A program made the translations under genes and the position numbers. The notes beneath the pieces are model-generated. The model did not search any database, was not told the DNA's origin, and was given only the letters and a program-made list of their open reading frames with translations. 64,000 nucleotides of DNA from Fennellomyces sp. T-0311 (taxonomy: Eukaryota > Mucoromycota > Mucoromycetes > Mucorales > Lichtheimiaceae). Location: positions 434,001-498,000 of the forward strand of contig JALLLT010000014.1 of assembly GCA_025266875.1 (NCBI GenBank), written 5' to 3'. How positions within the stretch are numbered: position 1 is the first letter of the stretch; every line of letters begins with the position of its first letter. Shown piece after piece: positions 49,392 through 62,778 of this stretch.

Positions 49392-50616
49392 AAAAGCGTG
49401 AAAGGCGATTGATGAGCACTGCCAACTGTCAAAGGTTTGGGGGCCGTTAATGATACTCTTGAAACTGTGGTATTCCCAGCTTCATAGCTTCGGATCAAAG
49501 TCAATGGTATGTCGAAACGTCCTTGGTGCTGATATCATTTCTGATGGGTAAATCATAATGGAGAGTTTGACGTTTGTAGTATTACGACAGATCAATAGGA
49601 CCCAGTGCAGGGATATGAACGGGCCACAATACCATTGGACGCACATTAACTTTAACGCATCAGCAATATTAAACAGCGCGCTATATGTATAAGTTCAAAG
49701 GTTATTATTTATTTTTTATGGGAGGTTATAGACCTGCTCTTATAGTTATTAGGTCTCTTGCGGTTCAAATGTTACGTTACATTATTACAAAAGTGTGATG
49801 AATTACGTGCTTGGAAAAAAACCATAAAGGCGAAAAAAAAAACAGGCCCGTGTAGTTAGGGAGCGCGCTATATAAAGGCTCGATGATACTGAAAGAGTCA
49901 TCAGTATAATATTCAACAAAAGGTTCCTCAGAAATAGTAGACGCAAGCTTTGCAGCCCTCTGAACTTACAATTGTCAGTGATATACAAAGATTGTATATA
50001 AGCGTGTGAGCTTGTTGCGTTTGTCACCAAAATGATGGAGGATAAAGAAACTTTGGGCATACTGGGTAACGTGGATGATATTCGTGTCAAAGATCTGAAA
50101 GGTCGTTGCAAGACGGATTCACGTTGCGCCAGGCACACCTGTTAAAGTAATCGAAAAAAATGCAAAGAACACTGTATGAACATTGTGCAATAAAAGTACA
50201 CACAAGATTCTGCCAATTGTATACCATCAGTAGCTCGTCCACCAGTGAGTTGATGAGATGTGCTATTAATAGACTGTTTCTCGTTGGAGGATTCGGATCT
50301 CAGTGCCGTCCTCATACTTTTTTGGTTTCATACAGAAAGGCGGGCCGCAGTGTTCAACACCATCTCTGGCTCATGAGTGCTTCGCTTCACTTCTGGGGAT
50401 ACAAGTCCGACATACAGGGCTCATGTCAGTGACGGGTTCCTATCTAAGCGAATAAGGCCTTATTCGCCTTGTTCATGGGTTATGCTTATCACGGTTGTAT
50501 CGAACTTTTTGGAAAGGCACGTCGAATTCTTTGCAGGGGTAAAAGATGCGGGGTATTGGTACAAAAAAGCGTTTTCACGAAAGCCCGAGCAACTGTTACT
50601 TTTTCACTAAAACAAA
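49392..50616. other. region between the LRR pseudogene and the P5B ATPase gene
   Basis: Two TATA-like sites (TATATAAA at 49869-49876 and TATATAAG near 49995) precede a 37-residue frame (50032-50145, MMEDKETLGILGNVDDIRVK). Its DIRVKDLKGRC is faintly SAP-like, then the frame ends. It may be the start of a dead gene or a chance frame. Nothing else is supported. Confidence 0.35.
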
Positions 50617-53600
50617 ATGCGGGAACTACTGGTAGTACTCTGGCTACTTATACTAGTAGCCTTGTTCCCAACCCTCACCAGCTCTACACCAGCTTTTAAT
50701 GAAGGTAACAGCATCACTTTTATGCGGCTAGTATGTACTAAAAGAACACATGATAGTCAATGGTTACCAAAGAAACGGTGAACCATGCCCATTGCCGACA
50801 TTTCATGCATATCAATGCTCACGTCTCTGCGTGAGGGACATTTCATTGTGTCCTGCGCGATACAGACCAAGTTGTGCGGAGGGGTTGACGTTTTGCGTTG
50901 ATGGAACATGTCGCTCTGAATGTACTCCGGATATTGTATCGCTTTGCTCTTGTCCTGGTGCACCAGCGCTACAGGGCAGCGTTTATCCATGTCACGAAGG
51001 CGAGACTACAGATATTCCAAATTTCAACTCATCCGAACTTGAAGAACAAACCCAGACAGCATGTGCCAATGCAATCGGTGCCTCTGCTGCGATTCCTGGA
51101 TGGATGCCCAATCCCCAAAGTATGATGTGGGGCGAATGTCCAACACCTGACTATGGCGAATTGAACTTTCATGAACCGGTCTTTATCGCTTTGTACGCGT
51201 TTTACGGATCCTGCATTCTTTCGTGGGTCGGATGGACTTTGTATAAGCGGTTTAGAGAAAAGGTAATTCGGTTATAAACTCTACGTAAAAGGATGGCAAG
51301 CTCATATCACTTTTTTTATGGAATAGATTATCACAATGAAGTTCAACCGGGTACGAAATATGCAGATGCGGGAATATGAAAACGATGGATCCGAAGAAGA
51401 AAAGAAGGCAGCGACTGCCAATCCTCCAAAAGCGGTATGTACTTGTTTTCTCAAATATGTGAAACGGTGGCTAAGCAGGCAGTTTAGGTTTTGGAAGATG
51501 ATGATACGTCTTCGTATTTGTCTACTTTGGAGCCAGATGAAAAGATGGTGATCAAGGCTTACAAACGCGATTGGCTTGGTACATTCTGCTTTTGCTTGTT
51601 TGTTATCCAAGCATTCGGCATGATTGCGTACATGGTTATGATGACGCGTGATTACTACTATGAATATATCCTCTTCCGTGGCGATCAAACGGTTCAAGCA
51701 AGGTAATTGATCATTCACACAATCATACAACTCAAATCTAAACTGATTACATAACGCAGTTGCTTTATTGCTATGTGGTATATTTTCTTCTTGTTCTGGG
51801 CATCCGTGGTCATGTTCCAGCACCGTATACCCAACTTTTTCCGAATACAATGCACCTATGCCGAAGGTCAATATGTGCAAGTGGAGAAAAATGAACCAGG
51901 TAACATTTCTAAACTCCATTTAAAAAAAGGCAGAAAACTAATGCAACCTTGAAGCAATGATCTTTTTGGAAGACGATGACTTTATTATGAAGTCCGTCCG
52001 AAATCTCGAGCAGTGGGGAAAGCGAATGTTGGGTCTGGATGTGGTTGTCACTACATCACGACTGCAAAAGACTCGAACAGGCACGAAATACTTTATCTAT
52101 CAATGCACACGATATGTGTATCATCCTGAAACACAACTTTTCACGCCGCATGAGTTTGACTTGGGCACCACCAATGCTGATTTGGCCCAACAGACGCAAG
52201 GCTTATCGTCCGAAGTAGCTGCTAAACGTGAAGAACTCGTGGGTCCAAACTTTATTGAAGTATACGTGCCCAACTTTGGCATGGCTGTCCTGCGCGAGTT
52301 CTCGTCGTTCTTTTACATTTATCAATTCACCGTACTCTGGCTATTCTACTACTTTGCATATTGTAAGTAACTATCGTATAAAGCACAATGGATGTAACTA
52401 ATAGGAAATGCAGGGCAGGTGGGTATTGCCGATACGGCGGTCATTCTGCTGTCCGCATTTGTCAAGGTCATTGTAAGATTGCGATCCGAGCACCGTATCA
52501 AAAAAATGGCCGAATTCACGGACGACTGCAATATTCTGCGTGATGGCGAATGGAAAGTTAAGTCCACCGCTGATATTGTCCCGGGTGACGTGTTTGAAGT
52601 CGCCGAAGGCAAAACAACACCTGTTGATGCTGTCATCTTGAATGGCAATATCGTCGCTGACGAATCGTCTTTAACTGGAGAGCCATTACCTATCCGCAAA
52701 TTCCCTCTGCGTACCGATGATCCAACGCCTTATGATCGTATCGGTGCCGGCAAGACATCGACCATCTTTGCAGGCACCACTATTTCTCAATCCGAACGCA
52801 CAGAACATGAAAAGCCAGTATGCGCCATGGCAACGCACACGGGAACTGGTACCGACAAGGGTGAACTTGTGAAAAAAATCTTATTCCCTACCCGGGTCTC
52901 GTTTGTCTTTAATGAACAGATCAAAATTGTTATCCTGATACTGCTCGCTTGTGGTCTTGTCTGTCTTGCATTGGCCATTTGGCTCTACGCAAAGGGTACA
53001 TCTGCCTGGTTTTATGCCATGTTTGCTATTGCTCAGCTGGTATCACCCTTGTTGCCGGCTGCATTAGTGGTGGGCCAATCCGTTGCTGCTGGTCGTCTTC
53101 GGCATAAGCAAATTTACTGCGTTGGTAAGTCGAGTATGCTTTTTTTTGCTTTCATTAAACTCAATATGCATGGTTATAGATTTGCCACGTATTCTGATGG
53201 CAGGCAAGGTTCAGCTGTTTTGCTTTGACAAGACCGGAACTTTGACGCGGGAAGGATTGGAGTTTTATGGCGCGCAACCGGTAGCTGATGTCAACAATAT
53301 TGTCAAACAACGTGCCAATGAGGTGAAACCCCGTTTCGGCGATCATCATGAAAAGATTGAAGACATTCCTCGATTGATGCAAATGGCCATTGCTACGTGT
53401 CACGCCGTAACGATCCTTAACGATCAATTTATTGGTAACCCAGTCGATATTGAAATGTTCCGTTCATCCCGATGGAAACTCGAAACAACCTCGCACGAAG
53501 ATGAAGACTTTGTTGATACCATCAGTCCACCCATCACCAAGCCAGGCGAAAATGCTGATCCAGTCCATATCGTCAAACGATTCGAATTTGTTCACGCGCG

Positions 53601-55378
53601 CATGTCCATGTCTGTGGCCGTACTGGATACGCGCACCAATAAAGTTCATGTATTCGTCAAAGGCGCCTATGAAAAAATTAAGGAACTCTCCAATCAAGAC
53701 TCTGTACCTACGGATTATGATGAAGTAACCGCTGGATTGGCTCGTAGCGGATGCTATGTGCTTGCCATGGCTCATCGTGAAATTGATCTCGACGAAATTG
53801 GTGGACTGGAAGCAATGCGTCACTGGAACCGTGATCAACTCGAACAAAATATCGATTTTATGGGTTTGGTGGTGTTCAAGAATCAACTCAAGGATGATAC
53901 TGCTGAAAATATTGCTGAATTGAAGCGTGGTGCCACACGAACAATCATGATTACCGGTGACACAGCATTGACTGGTGTGTATATCGCTCGGCAGTGCGGC
54001 ATGGTTCGAGAAGGTGCCAAGGTACTTTTGGGAGACTATAGTCATGAACTGGATCGAGTTACGTGGTATGATGTCGATGAGCCCGAAACATTCAAAGACG
54101 TGGATGTGGATGACTATCTCTTGGATTATGAACATACACCCGTTGAATTGGCAGTAACCGGGAAGGCATTCCACTGGTTGGTTGAACAAGATCAGATTCG
54201 CAAGTACTTGCTGGATATTCGAGTATTTGCGCGTATGACACCCAATGGCAAGGTCCAGTGTGTCCAGCTTCATATGGAACGCGGAATCACTGCCATGACA
54301 GGTGATGGCGGCAATGACTGCGGTGCTTTGCGTGCTGCCCATGTGGGTATTGCCATGTCTGATGCTGAAGCATCCATTGTGTCACCATTCAGTACAAGTG
54401 TCCGCAGTGTTAAGTCATGTGTTGAATTGATACGTCAAGGAAGAGGTGCACTAGCAACATCAATCACCAATTACAAATACTTGATCTGTAAGTGATAATT
54501 GGCAATAGGTGTGGATAAAATGACTGATTATTCTTTATAGTATATGGTCAAGTCATGATGATGCTCAAGATTTTCACGTTTTACTTTTCTATCACCATGT
54601 CACAGAACGTGTGGATCGCGATTGACGTGTTTATCACGGTGTTCTTGACGTGGGCTGTTTCTCAATCCAAAGCAGCCAAACGACTTGCTCCACAACGACC
54701 TACAGCTCGATTGCTCGGCCCACAAACGCTGGCGTCTGGCATGGGCCTGGTTGCCATCAACTGGTTATTCTTGATCGGAGCCTTTGTCATGCTTTACAAG
54801 CAAAGTAAGTTTTTCTTTAAAAATGTGAAAGCCTTCTTCTAGCTTCTCACACAAATTATTCTAAAAAAGATTGGTTCCGGTGCAATGAATTTGATGCTTC
54901 GGCTGTCAACTTGGCAAAGTGGTGGCTATTGGCCGACAACTACGAAGCAGCAGTGCTTGCACTTGTCTGCCTTTACGACTTTATCAACAATGCAGCAGTG
55001 TTTAACTTCGGCCACAAGTTCCGAGAGAGTTGGTGGAGAAACTATCCACTTATCATTCTCTGGCTTGGATACATTGTGATTGTGTCATATTGGACATTGG
55101 CTGACCCAAACAACTTTGGATGTCTGTTCAGATTCAATTGCGGTACCAAGAGTGTTCTTGAGCAGATTGGATACACCCCGCCATCCAGGAGCGTCGAGCC
55201 ATACAATACGCCCCTTGGGCATAATGTCATGCCTTGGGATTTCCGTTGGAAACTGTGGGGATTGTGCGTAGGTAACATGGTAGCCACGTTGGCGTACGAA
55301 AAACTGGTAGTATTGGGACCTGTCCATACATACCTGGCGCGCAAGTTCCCGGTGGATCGGTTACAGGTCAAATGTTAA
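50617..55378 (+). CDS. P5B-type cation/polyamine ATPase with cysteine-rich ectodomain
   Basis: Ten exons (50617-50704, 50757-51262, 51327-51434, 51488-51702, 51760-51899, 51955-52362, 52414-53124, 53180-54487, 54541-54804, 54870-55378) give 1418 residues. After a signal peptide (MRELLVVLWLLILVALFPTL) comes a domain of about 150 residues with 13 cysteines, then a membrane segment (IALYAFYGSCILSWVGW). A P-type ATPase core follows. The actuator loop is DESSLTGEPLP, the phosphorylation site FCFDKTGTLTREGL and the hinge GDGGNDCGALRAAHVGIAMS. TM4 reads SPLLPAALVVGQS where P5B enzymes have PPALPAA. RLRHKQIYCVDLPRI after it fits P5B (ATP13A2/Ypk9-like) rather than P5A. Such pumps act in vacuolar or endosomal membranes and export polyamines. 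TGEP replaces TGES. Confidence 0.93.
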
Positions 55379-55434
55379 ACGCTATATCCTTGTAACATAG
55401 AATGCTTCAATTGTATATATAAACAAATATTGAG

Positions 55435-55440
55435 AATAAA
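55435..55440 (+). terminator. poly(A) signal of the P5B ATPase gene
   Basis: AATAAA about 57 bases after the stop codon, ahead of the convergent kinase gene's stop. Confidence 0.5.
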
Positions 55441-55504
55441 TATTCTGTCCTGATTCATGCAAGGTTGAGTGGATATTATTTAATAGTATAAAAAGCAAAC
55501 GAAC

Positions 55505-57376
<1,872 letters not shown>

Positions 57377-58604
57377 TGGCGCGTTGACTTTTGTAACGTC
57401 GATCTAAGGTTGAAAAAACGTTAAAACGTCCCGATCGGCAATAGGACTCGGTTCAAAGAGTGGAAGTGGGTTGGCAAACCTCGGTCGGATGGCATGAAGA
57501 GTTAGAGGGGGGGGGGAGCAAACAGAGTAATTTTAATCAAAGCAAGCAAGCACAAGTCACCCAATCTGTATTTGAAAGGAGCTTTGCAGATCATGCAGCT
57601 TTCCATAATCATAACAAGCCTTTTTTTGGCCCTTCCTTTCGTTTACTGATAGCTGATAACCCTCCCAGACAACTGTCAAACTGCTTGTGGTCGTGGACAT
57701 CGATCGACTCATTTGATACTATGTCAACCATTCTGCTATTTTTGGATTTCTCGGCATCAAGAAGGCATATACAGAGTCTGTAGAACCAAAACCAATTGTT
57801 AATCCATGGGACCTTTACCGCTCGAGTCCTTCGGGAATAGAGAGGATTAGGAAAGCCATTGTTTATCCGTATCGAAAGAACGGAGAAGCCGGTTTCACCC
57901 AGTTCATATAAATTGGTAAAAACACGTGCGAAGCCATCCATACTGCTACTAAGCCCAAATGCAATCTTTATGCATGTAAACATCGAGATCACGTAGTTCT
58001 CCATTATCTGTGTAGAAGTAAGAACTTTGCCCTTTCCTTGTCAGCTGAGGGTGCTGCGCTCTGTGCACAGAGTTTGCGTGATACAAAATTCATATCTAGT
58101 ACTGATCAGGTAGTTTAATTTTGGCATTTGAGTAACAACCCCGTTAAAGAAGTCAATGCAGGGCTACTGTTGTGGACAGCATGCGGTTACGCTTACTCGT
58201 GTCACCGCGTTTGATACGCTTTCCGATTTCAAATGTGGGTGTTTATCGCTATGATTGTATGTTTAGCCTCAAGGAGAAGAAGAGATTGCTAAGCAACAGA
58301 GCGAGATTAGACATTGTTGTGTGTGGCCGAATCAAGAGATGTCAGAATTACAAGGAAGTAGGTTAATAATCAATTGGATTGAGATATTAAACGGAGCACG
58401 TAATATAGGAACATGTTCATTGCATTATGGAAAGCTATCGAGAGTCTGAATCAAGCATTCTCATCGTGAAGCGCTATGATCAAGTATAGAGGTGATTGAT
58501 GTTTTAATGCATGGATATGTATGATCTGAGTGTTGCCATTTCAAAAAAAAAAAGCGATGAGTGAACACGCAATATATATACTTCCGGCACTGCTTCTTCA
58601 ACTC
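57377..58604. other. 1.2 kb between the kinase gene and the TPR/F-box pseudogene
   Basis: No gene is supported. A minus-strand frame of 131 codons with an ATG (58004-57609) lacks any recognisable feature and I treat it as chance. A G-run lies near 57507. Confidence 0.35.
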
Positions 58605-60290
58605 TCGCAACGATTCCACTCCGAATGACGGTTATCCAATCGCAGATACTGTTGAACAGAACTTGTACCGACAGGCTCAAGCAGCCTTCCAAAACAATGA
58701 ATATGCCGCCACAATAGAAATGACAGCTCGTGCCATGAACCTCCTTCCTCAAAACGACTTGGGTATACTGTACGGCCTTCGAGCTTCTGCATATGACAAA
58801 CTAGAAAATTCGAGCTTGCTTTGGACATAGCCATACACGTCCTTCGATGTATGCCACAATCGAGCTGAGGATACCTTTTCGCTGGAGACCTTTATTTGAT
58901 GCGTGGCCATCCGATCCAAGCAATGGGCACATGTGATTAGTGCCTGGCTGTAGTTTCAAATATAAGCGATTACTCGAAACTGCGCGGACAAAGGAATCAT
59001 GCTTTAACATGGGTTCGACGACGAGTGGATATGATCACTACTCTACCTCTCAAACTTGTCTTAAAAATTGTTTTGGAACTTTCTTGGGAGTCAAGTCTTG
59101 CTTGCTTGTTTGTACCAAAGGCATGGCCCATACAACTGATCAACTCGAACTGCATCGATATACTTTGGCGACCGTTCTATCTCGGAACTTCAACCATCCT
59201 CACAGTAGTATTGCTGAAAATGACCCTATCGCTCTTTGCACCTCGAATCCAAAGCGCTGACACTGAGCAGTACACAAGCCAGCTTTATGAATTATCTCTA
59301 GCACAAAAATTTCCAAAGAATCACGACATTGACATTTGAAGGTAAGCTTATGATACCTTTGATGCATTTATCTTTTTTGCTGATAAGCCGTTCATAGGGC
59401 TTTCTTCAGACTTTGTCAGTACATTGTCAAGTACTCTATTCAACTCAGACGACTCTAAGTATAGTAGTTACTGAAGGAAGGTCCCCACTTCAAGCAGTTT
59501 AATACCTGCTTTCTACTCACAAGCTTCACGTGTGAGTACAGCCGATATGTTGACAAGGACGACGAAGACAATCAAGACGAGGACAGTGATGAAGATGGTT
59601 ACAAAGATAATCATATCTATATGTATAGATCCATCAACCCTCCGCTTCCGCGCACACTCAGATTTATGAGCTTAAAACTCTCTGGTTCAGTCTGCAGTGA
59701 ACAACGTCTTCGAAGGGTAGTGAACAACTCGCCAGCACTGGAAAGTTATCCTTAGTGGTTGACGGTTTACGCATGGTTATGAAGATCGTTGGTCTACATT
59801 TCAGCCATATTAAGGATCTTTACCTGACCGTGTTGGGAATTGCTCTTTCGATGACAATAATCAAGATATGAACAGGCTATGTTTTCCGTATAGAACATTG
59901 GGACCGAAACAGAGTAATTGCATTACTTCAGTCAGAAAGTTCGGCACTCAAGAGCTCCAGTTGCGCATGGCATAAATTCTGTTTGAAGAAGAGGAATACA
60001 ATGGGCACCTGAAGGAATGACTACTGGCTTCCCAAGCTGTAATCTTTGTAATGCGGCGTTAAATACCAGGAACCTGTCTTTGATCTTACATGTGCGTTGT
60101 TCAGAGGATATCCACAACCCAAGATATGTTTGCTTTCTTTCAACCTGATGTAATAATGCTAGCTGCAGACGGAGGTGTACTGCTGGATACTCTAGAACGA
60201 CTGAAATCGCTGCAAACATTGCGCGGGACTTACATCCAACATAGCTTTGATTGGTTTTGTTATGACAGGCAACCCTGGGTTACCAATAGA
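58605..60290 (+). pseudogene. decayed TPR-F-box-LRR gene
   Basis: The 5' part has TPR-like helices (VEQNLYRQAQAAFQNNEYAA, GILYGLRASAYDKL), then hits stops and frameshifts from 58820 on. Recognisable pieces continue in other frames: LYLMRGHP-like TPR text near 58890, then an F-box segment DMITTLPLKLVLKIVLELSW near 59026 with VPKAWPIQLINSN. Still further on are LRR-like bits (RFMSLKLSGSVCSEQRLRRV near 59662; LDTLERLKSLQTLRGTYIQ near 60190). The domain order TPR, F-box, LRR is one I associate with an expanded Mucorales family of SCF-type substrate receptors. At least four breaks without splice signals show this copy is dead. Confidence 0.65.
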
Positions 60291-60612
60291 TAGAAAGGAT
60301 CCGTCACAGTAACGAAGGCCCTTACTTCTTGCTTGTGCGTAGACATAGCTAATAGCGTTACCTATATGTGCCTCACTCCCTGTGATCTATGCATATAGAA
60401 AAACGCGTATTTCGGCACATAAACTTGGTTCATGCACGGTCAAACATTATCCGGGAATTCAGCCGCGTCCGGATGAATAAATTTGGGCTTTTCTTTTTAT
60501 AGACAAGGGTCAAGCTCTTCAGGTGCAAAAGGCCCCGAGACCGCAGCTTACATGAGGCTCCGCCGCATACAAAAGGCTGGGGGGGATAGTAAAACTTGTT
60601 GTTGTACTTGAC
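60291..60612. other. short gap upstream of the membrane-protein gene
   Basis: About 320 bases with no gene. It contains the presumed promoter of the intronless membrane-protein gene; a G-run sits at 60580. Confidence 0.4.
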
Positions 60613-61674
60613 ATGACAAACAAAAAGTTCTGGCTCGCGTTGGCAGTGGGTGTGCCCGTTGCTGTCGTTACCGGCAAACAGCTTATCACGTCACCGTATG
60701 GCAGCCGCTTCGCCGACATTGTTTGCCCAGGTTATAGGGGGACTGACCTGACTGACAATGTCACGATTAACGACGTTTTGTGCAAGGTGATCAACGTTTT
60801 CACACATGCGATGAACGATCCTGTCGGTTACATCATTAGCTGGCTTCTTTTGATGTTGTTCTCGTCGGTACTTGCCATTATGGCGGTTGAAGGTTCACGC
60901 GTCAAGGCCAACGCATTATTGTCGTGTGTGGGGTTATGGGGAATGATGTGCAACCTCTTTACGGTGTCCGTAGTGCTATTCATGTTCTGGATCCCTGCGT
61001 ATTATTTCTGCTACACCGACAACAACGTACGAAACTATTCCATCTCGGGTGCGCGCGCGTTCGGTATCCTTGTGGGCGTTCTGGCAGGTTACGTCTTGCC
61101 TACGATCGCCATGCACTTTACCGAACCTTGGACTCACTCGCAGACCATCATCACGGCCATTTGGCAGTTCTCGCCGTTGTACGTGATGTCAATATATTTG
61201 TTCGCGACGTCGCCTTTCGCCTGCATGGAAGAGCAGCACGACACACGAATTCGACAAGAGGCAAGGGAGAAAAGAATCATTGCGGATAGCAAGAACGCGG
61301 TCGAAACCGTGCATGTCGTTCTAGCGGTCATCAATGCTGTGGTGTTTTATATTATGATGTTCCGGCTCAATGCCCGAGGATACGCGACTTGGGATACGCT
61401 TGTGGATATCTGGACCATGCACAGCAACAAGTTTACAGCTCAGTCCATCGAACAGATCGGCCACATCACCGCAACGAACTTCTTTTTGTTGGATTTGCTC
61501 GTGTGCTGGCTTGGCTGCGTATTCTGGGCTTTCCTGGAAAGCGGATTCACCGGATTGTTGATCCTGCTGCTTGGAACAGTTGTCACTGGGCCCGGTGGCG
61601 GTGTTTCTCTGTATGCAACGTATAGAGAAGGTTATGTGCAAGATATTGATCGGCTGGAAAAGAAAGATCAATAA
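60613..61674 (+). CDS. polytopic membrane protein, uncharacterised fungal family
   Basis: One uninterrupted frame of 353 residues, unlike the intron-rich neighbours. It has about seven to eight hydrophobic segments (near residues 6-22, 77-96, 102-125, 147-167, 178-198, 233-254, 291-312 and 315-335). There is a hydrophilic loop with a charged run (EEQHDTRIRQEAREKRI, about residues 207-223). The C-terminal GTVVTGPGGGVSLYATYRE is reminiscent of ascomycete integral membrane proteins found beside secondary-metabolite genes, but I cannot name a function. A conserved-looking CPGYRGTDL stands after the first segment. It could act in the ER, Golgi or plasma membrane. The coding call is firm, the family call loose. 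Confidence 0.85.
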   Translation: MTNKKFWLALAVGVPVAVVTGKQLITSPYGSRFADIVCPGYRGTDLTDNVTINDVLCKVINVFTHAMNDPVGYIISWLLLMLFSSVLAIMAVEGSRVKANALLSCVGLWGMMCNLFTVSVVLFMFWIPAYYFCYTDNNVRNYSISGARAFGILVGVLAGYVLPTIAMHFTEPWTHSQTIITAIWQFSPLYVMSIYLFATSPFACMEEQHDTRIRQEAREKRIIADSKNAVETVHVVLAVINAVVFYIMMFRLNARGYATWDTLVDIWTMHSNKFTAQSIEQIGHITATNFFLLDLLVCWLGCVFWAFLESGFTGLLILLLGTVVTGPGGGVSLYATYREGYVQDIDRLEKKDQ

Positions 61675-61794
61675 AAGAAAGATATGATGTCACATTCGGT
61701 TCATGCGCGTTTTGGACGGTAGTTGGTTTTGCCGGTGCAGGATTTAAAAATGAGAATGCAGCGCGTCAGCGCAATATCAAACAACTCTTTCGTC

Positions 61795-62624
61795 ATGGCA
61801 CTAGCCCCCCAATTCGCAGGTAACAGATCACCACACATTCGAAATGCTGTCATGCCATGCTAAAGACCAATGTCAGGCCACAGACTCGGCTCCATCTCGG
61901 CTCCTCATACGCTTGAGGTCTACTTGGACTATGTGGTATGCCGTTGTCAAGAGTAACCATGTTATTATCTAACTCCACGAACACACTCCAGTGCCCATTC
62001 TCGGCCAAAATCTACAAGCGTATCCGTGAGGTATGGATTGGGTGTGAAGCGTCAAACGACCAGGGTAGTCGCTAAAATTACTGCTACAGCAAGTATGGCC
62101 GTTTGTTGAGCAAACGTATCCCAACAAAGTGCAGTTCATTTTCCGTCAGCAAATTCAGCCGTGGCACGCTACTTCGACGCTTGTGCACGAAGCCGCGTTG
62201 GCCGTCGAGAAACTTGACGAGTCCAAGTTCTACCCCTTTTCCGATATCCTGTTTGCGCATCAGCAAGAGTAAGATTTGCTATATGCTATGGAGCAGCCAC
62301 AAACCTCACCGTTCTTTATCCAGATTCTTTGACGAGGCTGTGGAGACAAAGTCCCGTCGCGAACTGATTGCCGAGCTGGCCAAACTTGCTGAATCTGTTG
62401 GCGTTCCAAGCGACAAGTTCACTGAATTGATTGCAAATGGTACAGGCGAGCCCAAGAACCACGGCAACTCTATTTCCAACGATCTCAAGTTGGCCATCAA
62501 ACTGGGTCGCCAGAATGGCATCCATGTGAGCCCTACTGCCCTGTTTGATGGTCTCCAAGACAACAGCGTGTCTTCTGGCTGGGAACTGGACCAATGGAAG
62601 GAATTCTTTAAGAGCAAGTTGTAA
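61795..62624 (+). CDS. DSBA-like thioredoxin-fold protein
   Basis: Five exons (61795-61819, 61877-61935, 61992-62030, 62090-62268, 62324-62624) give 200 residues. An in-frame ATG at 61750 would add 15 residues (MRMQRVSAISNNSFV), a possible mitochondrial presequence. The start of the thioredoxin fold is VYLDYVCPFSAK, with a single cysteine where DsbA has CxxC, so a classical disulfide oxidase is unlikely. The helical insert (KSRRELIAELAKLAESVGVP) and the late NGIHVSPTALFDGL cis-proline loop (VSPT) match the DSBA/thioredoxin-like superfamily. Fungal proteins of this type are uncharacterised. A poly(A) signal AATAAA starts five bases after the stop. Confidence 0.88.
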
Positions 62625-62778
62625 AAGCAATAAAAAAATGACGAATCTTGGTGCAGAAATGATGATATGTACTGCGACGTGACTAAAAAAAAACGCGTAC
62701 GTAGTCGCGTAACTGAAGCACAGAAAGGTCCGCATGGAAATGCACCATACCTATCTCCTATTCCTTGTTTGAGAAAAT

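Noticed and set aside
53464..54342. 292-codon minus-strand frame
   Set aside because: Antisense shadow of the P5B ATPase exon with the DKTGT motif.
57609..58004. 131-codon minus-strand frame with an ATG
   Set aside because: No domain, no promoter-like element at the usual distance and no similarity I can recognise.
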